DNA of 64,000 bases from Kitasatospora sp. MMS16-BH015 (lineage in GTDB: Bacteria; Actinomycetota; Actinomycetes; Streptomycetales; Streptomycetaceae): assembly GCF_002943525.1 (NCBI RefSeq), contig NZ_CP025394.1, positions 6,463,001-6,527,000 of the forward strand. Reading direction: 5' to 3'. Shown here in pieces: positions 39,609 to 50,900 of the stretch. The position numbers and the translations under genes were made by a program. The notes below the pieces were generated by a model that made no database searches, had not been told where the DNA came from, and saw only the letters and a program-made list of their open reading frames with translations. Positions within the stretch are counted from its first letter, which is position 1. Each line of letters starts with the position of its first letter.

Positions 39609-40895
39609 GTGTACCTCGCGGAGTCTCGTGCCGCCAAGGCTCCCGCCGCCGCCCCGGGCAAGAGCCCGGGGCGGGGCGGGGCCGCCGTGCCCGGCACCGT
39701 GCTCGCCCTGGGCGCGGTCAGCCTGATCACCGACATCTCCTCCGAGATGGTCACCGCCGTGCTGCCGCTGTACGTGGTGACCGGGCTCGGGCTCTCCCCG
39801 CTCGGCTTCGGCGTGCTGGACGGCATCAACAACGGGGTCGGTTCGCTGGTGCGGCTGCTCGGCGGGCACTTCGCCGACCGGGGCGGCCGGGGTCACAAGA
39901 CCGTGGCCGCGCTCGGCTACGGGCTCTCCGCGCTCTGCAAACCGCTGCTGCTGCTCGTGCACAGCATCACCCTGATCGGCGGCGTGCTCGCCGTCGACCG
40001 CACCGGCAAGGGCCTGCGCACGGCCCCCCGGGACGCGATGATCTCGCTGGCCACCGCGCCCGAGCACCGGGGCCGCGCCTTCGGCGTGCACCGCGCGATG
40101 GACACCACCGGCGCCCTGCTCGGCCCGCTGCTCGCCTTCGCCCTGCTGCGCCTGACCGTGGACGGTTACGACGCCGTGTTCACCGTCAGCGGCTGCATCG
40201 CGGTGATCGGTGTGCTGGTGCTGCTGCTCTTCGTCCCGACCCCCGCCGCTGCGCCGAGGAGCGAGGAACCCCGCACCGCCCCACCGAAGTTGACCGAGAG
40301 CCTGGCCCTGCTCAAGCTGCCCGCGCTGCGCCGGCTCACCCTGTGCGCGATGCTGCTCGGCCTGACCACCGTCAGCGACTCGTTCCTCTACCTGCTGCTA
40401 CAGCGCCAACTCGACCTGCCCACAAGGATGTTCCCGCTGCTGCCGCTCGGCACCGCCGCCGCCTTCCTGCTGCTGGCCTACCCGCTGGGCGTGGTGGCCG
40501 ACCGGATCGGCCGCCGCACCCTCTTCCTGCTCGGCCATGCGGTCCTGCTGCTCGCGTACACCGCGGTGCTGCTCTCCACCGGTTCGGGCGCGGCCGTCGC
40601 GGTCGGCGTGCTGCTGCTGCACGGGCTGTTCTACGCCGCCACCGACGGGGTGCTGGCCGCAGCCGCGGCGGACGTCACGCCCGCCGACCAGGTCGGCGCC
40701 GGGCTGGCCCTGGTCGGCACCGGGCAGGCGCTGGCCCGGTTCGCCTGCTCACTGCTGTTCGGCGCGGCCTGGAGCGTCTGGGGCGGCCACACCACCCTCG
40801 CGGTCACCGCCGCGGCGATGACCGCCGGCGCCGTGACGGCCGGCTTCGTCCTGCGCACCGCCACCCCCACCGGAACCGCTGGAGCCGCCAAGTGA
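39609..40895 (+). CDS. MFS transporter
   Basis: 428 residues with about twelve hydrophobic spans. Diagnostic loop D-R-T-G-K-G-L-R-T-A-P-R-D-A-M-I after TM4 and S-L-I-T-D-I-S-S-E-M in TM1 are typical of the MFS group related to YfkF-like efflux proteins. GTG start five bases after the phosphatase stop; the stop overlaps the next start (GTGA). Substrate unknown. Confidence 0.85.
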   Translation: MYLAESRAAKAPAAAPGKSPGRGGAAVPGTVLALGAVSLITDISSEMVTAVLPLYVVTGLGLSPLGFGVLDGINNGVGSLVRLLGGHFADRGGRGHKTVAALGYGLSALCKPLLLLVHSITLIGGVLAVDRTGKGLRTAPRDAMISLATAPEHRGRAFGVHRAMDTTGALLGPLLAFALLRLTVDGYDAVFTVSGCIAVIGVLVLLLFVPTPAAAPRSEEPRTAPPKLTESLALLKLPALRRLTLCAMLLGLTTVSDSFLYLLLQRQLDLPTRMFPLLPLGTAAAFLLLAYPLGVVADRIGRRTLFLLGHAVLLLAYTAVLLSTGSGAAVAVGVLLLHGLFYAATDGVLAAAAADVTPADQVGAGLALVGTGQALARFACSLLFGAAWSVWGGHTTLAVTAAAMTAGAVTAGFVLRTATPTGTAGAAK

Positions 40896-41923
40896 ACCGT
40901 GCCCACCGGCTGTTGATCCTGCTGGTCGCCGTGCTGCTGCTCGGCGGCGTCGGCACCGGCGCGGTGCTGTACGCGGCGGACCGCTCCGGCAAGAAGGACC
41001 AGGAGCAGCCCGGGGGGCCGGCCGTGCGGCCGGGCACGGTGACCCTGGAGGCATCCAGCGGGCGGGAGTTGGTCTTCCGCAACATGGCCTGGGGGCCGCA
41101 CCGGGACGAGGTGGTGAGCGTCCCGGCCGGGCAGCCGGACGGGCCGCGGACGGCCTCCGGCGTCAAGTGCCTGCGGTTCCACGCGGCGGCGGGCTACGGG
41201 ATCTGCCTGCAGGCGGTGCACCACGGTGCGCTGGAGGACAGCTACCGGGCGGTGGTGCTGGACTCGAAGCTGCACGAGCTGCACGGCTACCCGGCGGTCG
41301 GCATCCCGACCCGTGACCGGGTCTCGCCCTCGGGGCACCACGTGGCCTGGACGGTGTTCGTCAGCGGCGACTCCTACGGCGGCACCGACTTCTCGACCCG
41401 GACGGCCATCGCCGACACCCGCGACTGGCACGTGGACGACAACCTGGAGACGTACGCGATCGTCAAGGACGGCCGCCCGTACCGGGCGAGCGACGTCAAC
41501 GTCTGGGGCGTGACCTTCTCCGCCGCCGACGACAACCTGTTCTACGCCACGGTGGCCACCGGTGGCCGCACCTACCTGGTGAGGGGCGACATCGCCGGCC
41601 GCACGCTGACCACCCTGCACGAGAACGTGGAGTGCCCCTCGCTCTCGCCCGACGGCACGAAGATCGCGTACAAGCGCCGGGTGCCTGGCCTGCCGAGCGA
41701 CGCCCAGTGGCGGCTGTACGTGCTCGATCTGCGCACCATGACCGAGACCGCCACCGCCGAGCAGCGCCAGATCGACGACCAGACGGTCTGGGCCGACGGT
41801 TCGACGCTGGTCTACGCCCTGCCCGGCGACTTCGGCGCCGACCTGTGGACCGTGCCGGCCGACGGCAGTGGCAGTGCGCAGGTGCTCCTCAAGGCGGGCC
41901 TCGCCCCCGCGTACCTGGGCTGA
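40892..41923 (+). CDS. Membrane-anchored TolB/PD40-like beta-propeller protein
   Basis: 343 residues: one N-terminal transmembrane anchor (L-L-I-L-L-V-A-V-L-L-L), then a propeller with PD40-like blades, for example R-V-S-P-S-G-H-H-V-A-W and C-P-S-L-S-P-D-G-T-K-I-A-Y. GTG start overlaps the MFS stop by four bases, so it is translationally coupled. It probably faces outside and binds protein or glycan; the operon links it with a secreted phosphatase and an exporter, but its function is not known. Confidence 0.75.
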   Translation: MNRAHRLLILLVAVLLLGGVGTGAVLYAADRSGKKDQEQPGGPAVRPGTVTLEASSGRELVFRNMAWGPHRDEVVSVPAGQPDGPRTASGVKCLRFHAAAGYGICLQAVHHGALEDSYRAVVLDSKLHELHGYPAVGIPTRDRVSPSGHHVAWTVFVSGDSYGGTDFSTRTAIADTRDWHVDDNLETYAIVKDGRPYRASDVNVWGVTFSAADDNLFYATVATGGRTYLVRGDIAGRTLTTLHENVECPSLSPDGTKIAYKRRVPGLPSDAQWRLYVLDLRTMTETATAEQRQIDDQTVWADGSTLVYALPGDFGADLWTVPADGSGSAQVLLKAGLAPAYLG

Positions 41924-41954
41924 GGCGAGTACGTGATCACGCTCCGCCATCGCA

Positions 41955-41982
41955 CGAGGTGACAGTGTCCGCCGAGGTGACA
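41955..41982 (+). promoter_or_regulatory. 10-bp direct repeat upstream of livK
   Basis: CGAGGTGACA occurs at 41955 and 41973, 18 bases apart, upstream of a TAGAGT -10-like box at 42024-42029. It may be an activator or repressor site for the liv operon. Confidence 0.4.
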
Positions 41983-42044
41983 AAGCGTGGTGATTGAGCT
42001 CTCCCGGGCGTTCCGGGGCTGACTAGAGTCGCGGCGACTGCCGA

Positions 42045-42075
42045 GTGCCGCAGCGTGCGACCGACGCTGCCGCAC
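42045..42075 (+). promoter_or_regulatory. Leader hairpin of the liv operon
   Basis: Arms GTGCCGCAGCGT (42045-42056) and ACGCTGCCGCAC (42064-42075) pair with one mismatch around seven bases, in the presumed livK leader. It could be an attenuation or mRNA-stability element. Confidence 0.4.
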
Positions 42076-42118
42076 CGGATTCTGACGTCGACTCAACGAT
42101 GCCCCAGGGGGAAATCCC

Positions 42119-43288
42119 GTGCTGCGCAAGCGACTTCTCCAGACCGCCGCCCCGCTCGTGGTGGGTGTGCTCGCCCTCGCCGGCTGCTCAAAGGGCGGGG
42201 ACGAAGCCTCCGCCGACGGCAAGAAGGTCTTCAAGATCGCGTACGAGGGCCCGCTCACCGGTGAGAGCGCCGCGCTCGGCGCCCACATGGAGAACGGCGT
42301 CAAGCTGGCGATCCAGCAGGCCAACGCCAAGGGCGACCTGCCGTTCACCCTCCAGTACGTGCCCGGCGACGACACCGGCACCGCCGACCAGGCCCCGGCC
42401 GCCGCCCAGAAGATCATCGACGACGACCAGGTGATCGCCACCATCGGCCCTGCCTTCTCCGCGCCCACCAAGGCCGTCGGCCAGCTCTACTCGCAGGCCA
42501 ACCTGCTCGCGCTGACCTCCTCGGCCAGCAGCCCCTCGCTCACCACCCTCGGCTTCACCTCCTTCCTGCGCGGCATCCCGAACGACAACGCGCAGGGCGG
42601 CGGCATGGCCGTCTACTACGCCAAGAAGGTCAAGGCCAAGAAGGTCTTCCTGGTCGACGACAAGACCGAGTACGGCGTGGGCCTGTCCGGCGTGGCCGAG
42701 GCCGACCTCAAGAAGGACGGCGTGCAGGTCGTCCGCGAGAGCGTGCCGCAGAAGACCCCGGACTACACCGCCGTGGCCACCGAGGCGAAGAACTCCGGCG
42801 CCGACGCGCTGATCTACGCCGGCTTCTACGCCGACGCCGCGCCCTTCGCCAAGAAGCTCAAGGAGGCCGGCTTCACCGGCCCGAAGATCGCCTCCGACGG
42901 CACCAACGACAAGAAGTTCGTCGAGCTGGCCGGCGACGCCTCCGAGGGCTGGCTGCTCACCTGCCCGTGCGTGGACCCGACCGTCGACCCGGACATCAAG
43001 AAGTTCACCGAGGACTACCGCGCCGCCTTCAAGGTCGACCCGGGCACCTACTCGGCCGAGTCCTTCGACGCCGCCAACCTGGTGATCGAGCAGCTCAAGG
43101 CGCTCGGCACCGGCGCCACCCGCGAGGCGTTGCTGGCCGCCGTCAAGAAGGCCGACTACAAGGGCCTGACCAAGCGCTACCACTTCGACGACAAGGGCGA
43201 GTTCCCCGACAAGGCCGCGTTCCTGTACCAGGTGAAGGACGGCAAGATCGTCTACCAGGGCGACGTCAACACCCTCGCCAACGGCTGA
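42119..43288 (+). CDS. livK: Branched-chain amino-acid ABC importer, binding lipoprotein
   Basis: 389 residues. Lipoprotein signal with lipobox L-A-L-A-G-C; body of the type I periplasmic binding fold (I-A-Y-E-G-P-L-T-G, A-A-A-Q-K-I-I-D-D, D-K-T-E-Y-G). GTG start after CAGGGGGAAA. It captures leucine, isoleucine, valine or a related ligand for the LivHMGF complex encoded next. Members of this fold can also bind urea, aromatic acids or amides, so the ligand is probable, not proven. Confidence 0.87.
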   Translation: MLRKRLLQTAAPLVVGVLALAGCSKGGDEASADGKKVFKIAYEGPLTGESAALGAHMENGVKLAIQQANAKGDLPFTLQYVPGDDTGTADQAPAAAQKIIDDDQVIATIGPAFSAPTKAVGQLYSQANLLALTSSASSPSLTTLGFTSFLRGIPNDNAQGGGMAVYYAKKVKAKKVFLVDDKTEYGVGLSGVAEADLKKDGVQVVRESVPQKTPDYTAVATEAKNSGADALIYAGFYADAAPFAKKLKEAGFTGPKIASDGTNDKKFVELAGDASEGWLLTCPCVDPTVDPDIKKFTEDYRAAFKVDPGTYSAESFDAANLVIEQLKALGTGATREALLAAVKKADYKGLTKRYHFDDKGEFPDKAAFLYQVKDGKIVYQGDVNTLANG

Positions 43289-43313
43289 CGGAGGGAAGGG
43301 AAGGAGTCGCACG

Positions 43314-44234
43314 ATGTCGCTGAACCAATTCTGGGACTACCTCGTCCCCGGGGTGGCGCTCGGCGCCCTGTACGCGGTGATCGCGATCGGCTACACCCTG
43401 GTCTACGGGGTGCTCCAGCTGATCAACTTCGCCCACAGCGAGGTCTTCATGCTCGGCGGCTTCGGCAGCCTGATCGTGCTGACCTCGATCACCCCCGCCC
43501 ACCCCTCCGCCCTGGTCTCGGTGCTGCTGGTGATCGTCGGCCTGGTGGTCTCCGCCCTGGTCGGCGGCGCCACCGCCTTCGGGCTGGAGAAGGTGGCCTA
43601 CCGGCCGCTGCGGCGGCGCGGGGCGCCCAAGCTGATCTTCCTGATCAGCGCCATCGGCGCCTCCTTCTTCCTCTACAACCTGGCGGGCAAGCTCTTCGGC
43701 CGCGACCCGCTGCCGATGCCCCACCTGTACGACAACAACGTGGTGCTGCACCTCTTCGGCGCCCGGGTCACCATCACCCAACTCCTGCTGCTCGGCTGCG
43801 CGTTGGTGATGATGGTGGCGCTCGACCTGCTGGTCAACCGGACCCGCCTCGGGGCCGGCATCCGGGCCCTGGCCCAGGACGCCGAGACGGCCTCGCTGAT
43901 GGGCGTGGACACCGACCGGGTGATCTCCCGCACCTTCCTGATCGGCGGGCTGATGGGCGGGGTGGCCGGCTTCCTGTTCGGCCTCAACACCCAGGTCTCC
44001 TTCACCATGGGCTTCAACCCCGGCATCACCGCCTTCGCCGCCGCCGTGCTCGGGGGGGTCGGCTCGATCCGCGGCGCGATGCTCGGCGGCCTGCTGCTCG
44101 GCCTGGTGGAGAGCTTCGACGTGCCGGTCTTCGGCGAGGAGTGGCGCTACGCCGCCGCCTTCGTGGTGCTGGTCGCCGTCCTGATGTTCCGCCCCACGGG
44201 CATCCTCGGCGTCAAGCTCGGGAGGGCCGCCTGA
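43314..44234 (+). CDS. livH: Branched-chain amino-acid ABC permease LivH
   Basis: 306 residues, about eight hydrophobic spans. L-G-A-L-Y-A-V-I-A-I-G-Y-T-L-V-Y-G near the start and I-R-A-L-A-Q-D-A-E-T-A-S-L-M-G-V-D coupling loop are typical of LivH. GGAG precedes ATG 43314. The stop overlaps the micro-ORF start (TGATG). Confidence 0.92.
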   Translation: MSLNQFWDYLVPGVALGALYAVIAIGYTLVYGVLQLINFAHSEVFMLGGFGSLIVLTSITPAHPSALVSVLLVIVGLVVSALVGGATAFGLEKVAYRPLRRRGAPKLIFLISAIGASFFLYNLAGKLFGRDPLPMPHLYDNNVVLHLFGARVTITQLLLLGCALVMMVALDLLVNRTRLGAGIRALAQDAETASLMGVDTDRVISRTFLIGGLMGGVAGFLFGLNTQVSFTMGFNPGITAFAAAVLGGVGSIRGAMLGGLLLGLVESFDVPVFGEEWRYAAAFVVLVAVLMFRPTGILGVKLGRAA

Positions 44235-44343
44235 TGCGGCAGGCACCCCCGCGCCACCCCGCCCCGACGCCCCGTCACCCGGAGCCGGCGCCGCGCCACC
44301 CCGCCCCGCTCCCGCGCAACCCCGCACCGGCCAGGAGGTCCCG

Positions 44344-44347
<4 letters not shown>
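44234..44347 (+). CDS. Pro/Arg/His-rich micro-ORF bridging livH and livM
   Basis: 37 codons from an ATG that shares its A with the livH stop to a TGA that overlaps the livM ATG (ATGA). The product is a run of P-R-H-P-A-P-type heptads (four copies) ending A-R-R-S-R. AGGAGG for livM lies inside it. It may only keep ribosomes on the message between livH and livM, or encode a real peptide; its repetitive make-up equally fits slipped DNA that happens to stay open. Confidence 0.4.
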
Positions 44348-45653
<1,306 letters not shown>

Positions 45654-45657
<4 letters not shown>

Positions 45658-46480
45658 CCACCGCTGCACCGGCATCGGACGCTCCCGTCCTGGAGGCCGA
45701 GGCGCTGACCCTGCGGTTCGGCGGCCTCACCTCGCTCTCCGAGGTCTCGCTGGCCATGCGGGCCGGCGAGGTGCTGGCCGTGATCGGCCCGAACGGCGCC
45801 GGCAAGACCTCGCTGTTCAACTCGCTCACGGGCGTCTACCAGCCCCAGGAGGGCCGGGTCCGCTTCCGCGCGGAGGACGGCACCGAGCACCAACTACTCG
45901 GCCGCAAGCCCCACTTGGTCAACCGCTTGGGCGTCGCCCGGACCTTCCAGAACATCCGCCTGTTCGGCGCCCTCAGCGCACTGGAGAACGTCCAGGTGGC
46001 CGCCCAGTCCCGCCAGCGCACCGGCCCGGTCGGCATCGCCCTCGGCCTCCCGCACGCCCGCCGGGCCGAGCGGGTCAGCGCCCGACGCGCCCGCGAACTC
46101 CTGGAGTTCGTCGGCCTAGGGGCCCAGCTGAACGAGCCGGCCGGCTCGCTCTCCTACGGTGCCCAGCGCCGTCTGGAGATCGCCCGGGCGCTGGCCACCG
46201 ACCCCCGGGTCGTCCTGCTGGACGAGCCGGCGGCCGGCACCAACCCGACCGAGAAGCTCGAACTCACCGACCTGATCCGGCAGATCAACCGGGAGCTGGG
46301 CGTCGGGGTGCTCCTGATCGAGCACGACATGCGGCTGGTGATGTCCGTCGCCGACCGCGTGGTGGTGCTCAACTTCGGCAAGGTGATCGCCGAAGGCACC
46401 CCCGCCGAGATCCAGCGCGATCCGGCCGTCATCGCGGCCTACCTCGGCGCCGAGGCGGCCCACACCGAGGGGAGCCAGCT

Positions 46481-46484
<4 letters not shown>
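45654..46484 (+). CDS. livG: Branched-chain amino-acid ABC ATPase LivG
   Basis: 276 residues: Walker A G-P-N-G-A-G-K-T-S, signature S-Y-G-A-Q-R-R-L-E-I-A-R-A-L, Walker B V-V-L-L-D-E-P-A-A-G, H-loop E-H-D-M, and the LivG-specific C-terminal A-Y-L-G. GTG start overlaps the livM stop. It couples ATP hydrolysis to the LivHM channel. Confidence 0.94.
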
Positions 46485-47260
<776 letters not shown>

Positions 47261-47289
47261 CCACCAGGGGCGCGGGGGACCACTGGTGG
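47261..47289 (+). terminator. Terminator immediately after livF
   Basis: CCACCAG and CTGGTGG arms around a GC-rich 15-base loop start at the base after the livF stop and are followed by TCTTTG. Confidence 0.65.
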
Positions 47290-47330
47290 TCTTTGAAGGC
47301 CTGTGATCGCTCCTCGTCGAGGTTCTCATG

Positions 47331-47374
47331 GTTGGTGCTGCCGAACGGTCGATAGGCTGTTCGGCAGCACCAAC
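47331..47374. terminator. Strong 16-bp inverted repeat downstream of liv operon
   Basis: GTTGGTGCTGCCGAAC (47331-47346) and its exact complement (47359-47374) around 12 bases. Between the liv operon and a converging small gene, so probably a two-way terminator. It is AT-richer than its surroundings. Confidence 0.7.
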
Positions 47375-47461
47375 ATCGTTGGCTAGCCCTTCCTCGAGCG
47401 CGACGAATGGCTGCGCCCTGCAGGCGTTGGCACCTTAGCTCCGTTCATCGGCCGTAGTTCG

Positions 47462-47755
47462 TCACTTCGTCATGCCCGTGTACAGCCCGGCGATCACGAG
47501 GTAGACGAGCACTGTTGCCAGGGCGACCCCGACCATTACCAACGACTCGACCACCCGAGAGAGCGGGCGCTTGCGGCGGGCCACCTCGCGGTTGACCAGA
47601 AGTCCGATGACGCCGACTCCGCCTCCGATGGCACCACCGATTGCTCCGCATGCCAGCGGGAGAAGGATGAGCACCTTCTGTCGAGGCGTCAGTCCTGCAA
47701 GCCAGTTGGTCCGTGCGAGTGGAGGTTGCTGGGATGAGAAGGGCTTTCTGTTCAC
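47462..47755 (-). CDS. Small two-TM membrane protein, unknown function
   Basis: 97 residues from GTG 47755 (GGAGAG seven bases upstream). A polar N-tail, a Gly-rich hydrophobic span (G-A-I-G-G-A-I-G-G-G-V-G-V-I-G) and a second span near the C-terminus, with a basic loop R-R-K-R between. I recognise no family. Confidence 0.55.
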   Translation of the reverse strand: MNRKPFSSQQPPLARTNWLAGLTPRQKVLILLPLACGAIGGAIGGGVGVIGLLVNREVARRKRPLSRVVESLVMVGVALATVLVYLVIAGLYTGMTK

Positions 47756-47914
47756 TTGACTCTCTCCACGTGCCGTTGTGGTTGGGGGCGGTTCTCGCGG
47801 ATCCCGGAGGGACCCGGGCGGCCGTCGTCGGAAAGCGGAGGCTCCTGACTCGTCCACCTGGCACCGACAGGTTGTTGCGGGGAGGACCCGGCCGGGCCTT
47901 TGCCGCGCGCTCGG

Positions 47915-50900
47915 TCAGCTGTTGTAGAGGGCCTTCGCCTGCTCGGGTGTGAGGGCGTAGGGGTAGGTGCGGACGTTGCTGACGGCGCCGTTGACGTTGC
48001 CGTAGGAGCTGTTGTCCGGGTTGGCGGCGGCGCCGATGGACAGGCCGTACGGCGCGGCCCAGACGGTCTTGTTGTAGGCGGAGCCGGCGTACGCGCCGTT
48101 GACGTAGAGCGTCATGGCGTCGGTGTCGGCGTTGTAGGTGGCCGTCAGCTGCGTCCAGTTGCCGGAAGCGGGGGCGTCGACCGAGACCCATCGGGTGCCG
48201 GTGGCGTTGTCATCGGTGGTGGTGCTGAACTGCCAGCTCTTCGCGGAGGCCGCGTAGCTGAGGTAGTACGCCTGGTGGTTGGTGCCGCCTTGGGCGAGGA
48301 GGACCTGGTCCGTCGATGGGGTGCCGTTGTACTTGACCCAGGCGGAGACGGTGTAGCTCTGGCTGGAGTCGACGGCGCTGGATGTGGTGCGCAGGTATCC
48401 GTTTCCGCTGAAGGAGGCGGCGCTGTTGGCACCGTTGTTGTGGTCGGTGGTCCAGCCGACGGTGTTGTAGACGGTGGCGGGGTTGACGGTGCTGGCGTCG
48501 GCGGTGGTGCCGGCGAGCTGCCACTGGTCGGCGGCGATGGCGGTGGTACCGACGGTCAGGGGGCCCTTGAAGTCGTAGCCAGGGCCGTCGCTGGTGCTGA
48601 TGGGTCCGCCGGTCCAGATCTGGATGGCGCCGGAGGCGGTGATGCCCCACAGGGCGGCGTGGCCGTTGCCGGAGAGGTCGCCGTCGGAGCCCATGGTGAC
48701 CCAAGTGCCGTTGTTGCCGGAGCCGATCTTGTTGTTGGCATCCAGCGTGGTGATGGTGTCGTAGGTGACCGACTTGCCTGCCGGGTCGGTTGCGGTGTCC
48801 TTTCCGAGGACGAAGGTGTAGCCGCGCAGGTCACCTCCGCCGGGGTTGCGCGCCCACAGGCCGGGGCGGCCCTGGCCGGCCCAGTCGCCGGGGGAGATCA
48901 GCTCCCATCCCTTCCAGCCGGTGGCGGACAGGTTGTGCGGGGCTCCGAGGCTGCTTCCACCCAGGACGGGGTAGTACCAGAGGGCGCCGTCGCCGTCGGG
49001 AGACGTCTCGACAGTGAACAGGCCGGTCTTGTTCTTGAACTGCTTGGAGATGTCGTTGTCCGTGGTGGTGGGGTCCCCGACGGCGGCGATCTGCAGGGTG
49101 GTGGACCAGTCGGTGGCGTTGTACCCGGCGCAGGTGGAGGAGATGGCGGTGTCGCACGCGGGCTTGCGGACATCGTAGGACTTGCCGAATGCGCCGGTGC
49201 CGGGGTTCTGGTAGACCCAGAGCGTGGGTGCGTTGTCCTTGTGGACGATGAGGTCGTCGACGTTAAGGCCGCCGGTCAGGGTGCCGCGGTGGGTGATGTG
49301 GTAGTTGGCCCAGGAGTCGTGGTCGGGGGAGTTGGCGGCGGTGGCGGCCAGCGAGGTCGCGGGGGAGGTGGCGGCCGAGTTGCCGGGGACGGTGTAGGCG
49401 CGGAGGTTGCCGGCCTTGTCGGCGGCCACGATGTCGGGGACGGCGTCGCCGGTGACGTCACCGAACACCGGGGGCTTCCCGTTGGGGTTCCATGGTGCGT
49501 AGAAGGAGTACTGGGCGACGGGGGAGAGGTTCCCGGCGTTGTCCTTGGCCTGGACGAAGACGATGTTGGTGCCCCAGTGCGGCGGGGTCACGGTGATCTT
49601 GGTGGGCGGTGTGGCGCCGCAGGTGCTCTGGGCGCGCTGGAGCTCCGGGTCCCAGCTCCAGTAAACGCAGATCACGCCGGAGGAGGCCAGGCCCGAACTC
49701 GCCGGAGGGTCGGTGAGGATGAGCGGGATGTCGCCGGGGTTGCCGGCGTAGATCTGCGGGGTCTGGCCGCTGTCGGACGGGGGGAACTGCTTGGTGGGGT
49801 CGGCGACCGTCGGCGGGAAGTCGACCCGCGGCGGTGAGGTGTCGACCTTGAAGAAGCAGCTGGGAGTGGCGGCGGACCAGGGGGCGAGGCTGTCGGTGGC
49901 CGCCGCGGACCAGCCGTAGGTGTGGCCATCGGTGATCTTGCTGGAGCCGTCGGGGTTCGTCGCCCTCACGGTGAACGAGGCGGTGCCGTTGTTGGGGGTC
50001 AGCCCGGAGAGGCCGGAATCGATGTCCGTGACCCCGCCCTTGGCGTTGTAGTCCCAGATGTGGGTCCAGCTGTAGAGCTGGTCCTGGACGGGGCTGGAGA
50101 CGGTGGTGCGCAGGCTGACGGCGCCCTGCTGCGTACTGCCGGCGCCGAGCCAGGCGGCGGTGGCGGGGCTTCCACCGCAGGCCTGGTTGGTCTGCTGCGG
50201 GATGAGCGTCTTCGGCGCGGGGTAGGCGTTCGGGTTGGTGGGGACGTTGGGGACGCGGTCGTACCAGACGGAGAGCGTGGGCTGGGGGGTGACGCGTTTG
50301 AAGGCGTTCTGGTTGGTCTCGCTGCCGTAGAGGCCGAAGGTCAGGTTGGGGTAGGTGGGGGCGTAGGTCTGGAAGGTGCCGGTGACGTCGTAGTCGAACG
50401 GCACGTTGCCGTAGCAGCCGTCTCGGCCGGAGCCGCCGATCACCTTGGTGCCGAGGCTGTTGCCGAGCTGGCCGGGTTGGTAGCCCCAGGTGGTCTGGGC
50501 GTTGATGCCGCCGGTGAGGTAGAGGTCGACGCCGTAGGTGTTCGTGCAGTTCCAGTCGGCGGAGACGTACTCCTGGAAGGTGATCGTCGCGGAGTGGATC
50601 ACCGTGCCGTTGAGCGCGTGGGTGTCGAACTGGAAGAAGCTGCGGTAGGCGGAGGAGGGTTTGCAGCTGCCGCCGTTGTTGCCGTAGTCGCCGCAGACGC
50701 CGACGCCTGGGTAGTCGGAGTCGCTTGAGCCGGTGCGGTTGTAGTTGGACGTTCCGGGTTCACCGGACTGCACCCAGGTCCAGGCGTTGGCGCTGGTGGT
50801 GGGGGCGGGTTTCCAGGCCGGGTCGATGAAGTACGGGGCGGTGCCGTGGGTGAGCAGGTTCTGGTCGGGCGTCAGGTCGATGCCGTTGGAGTCGGCTCTG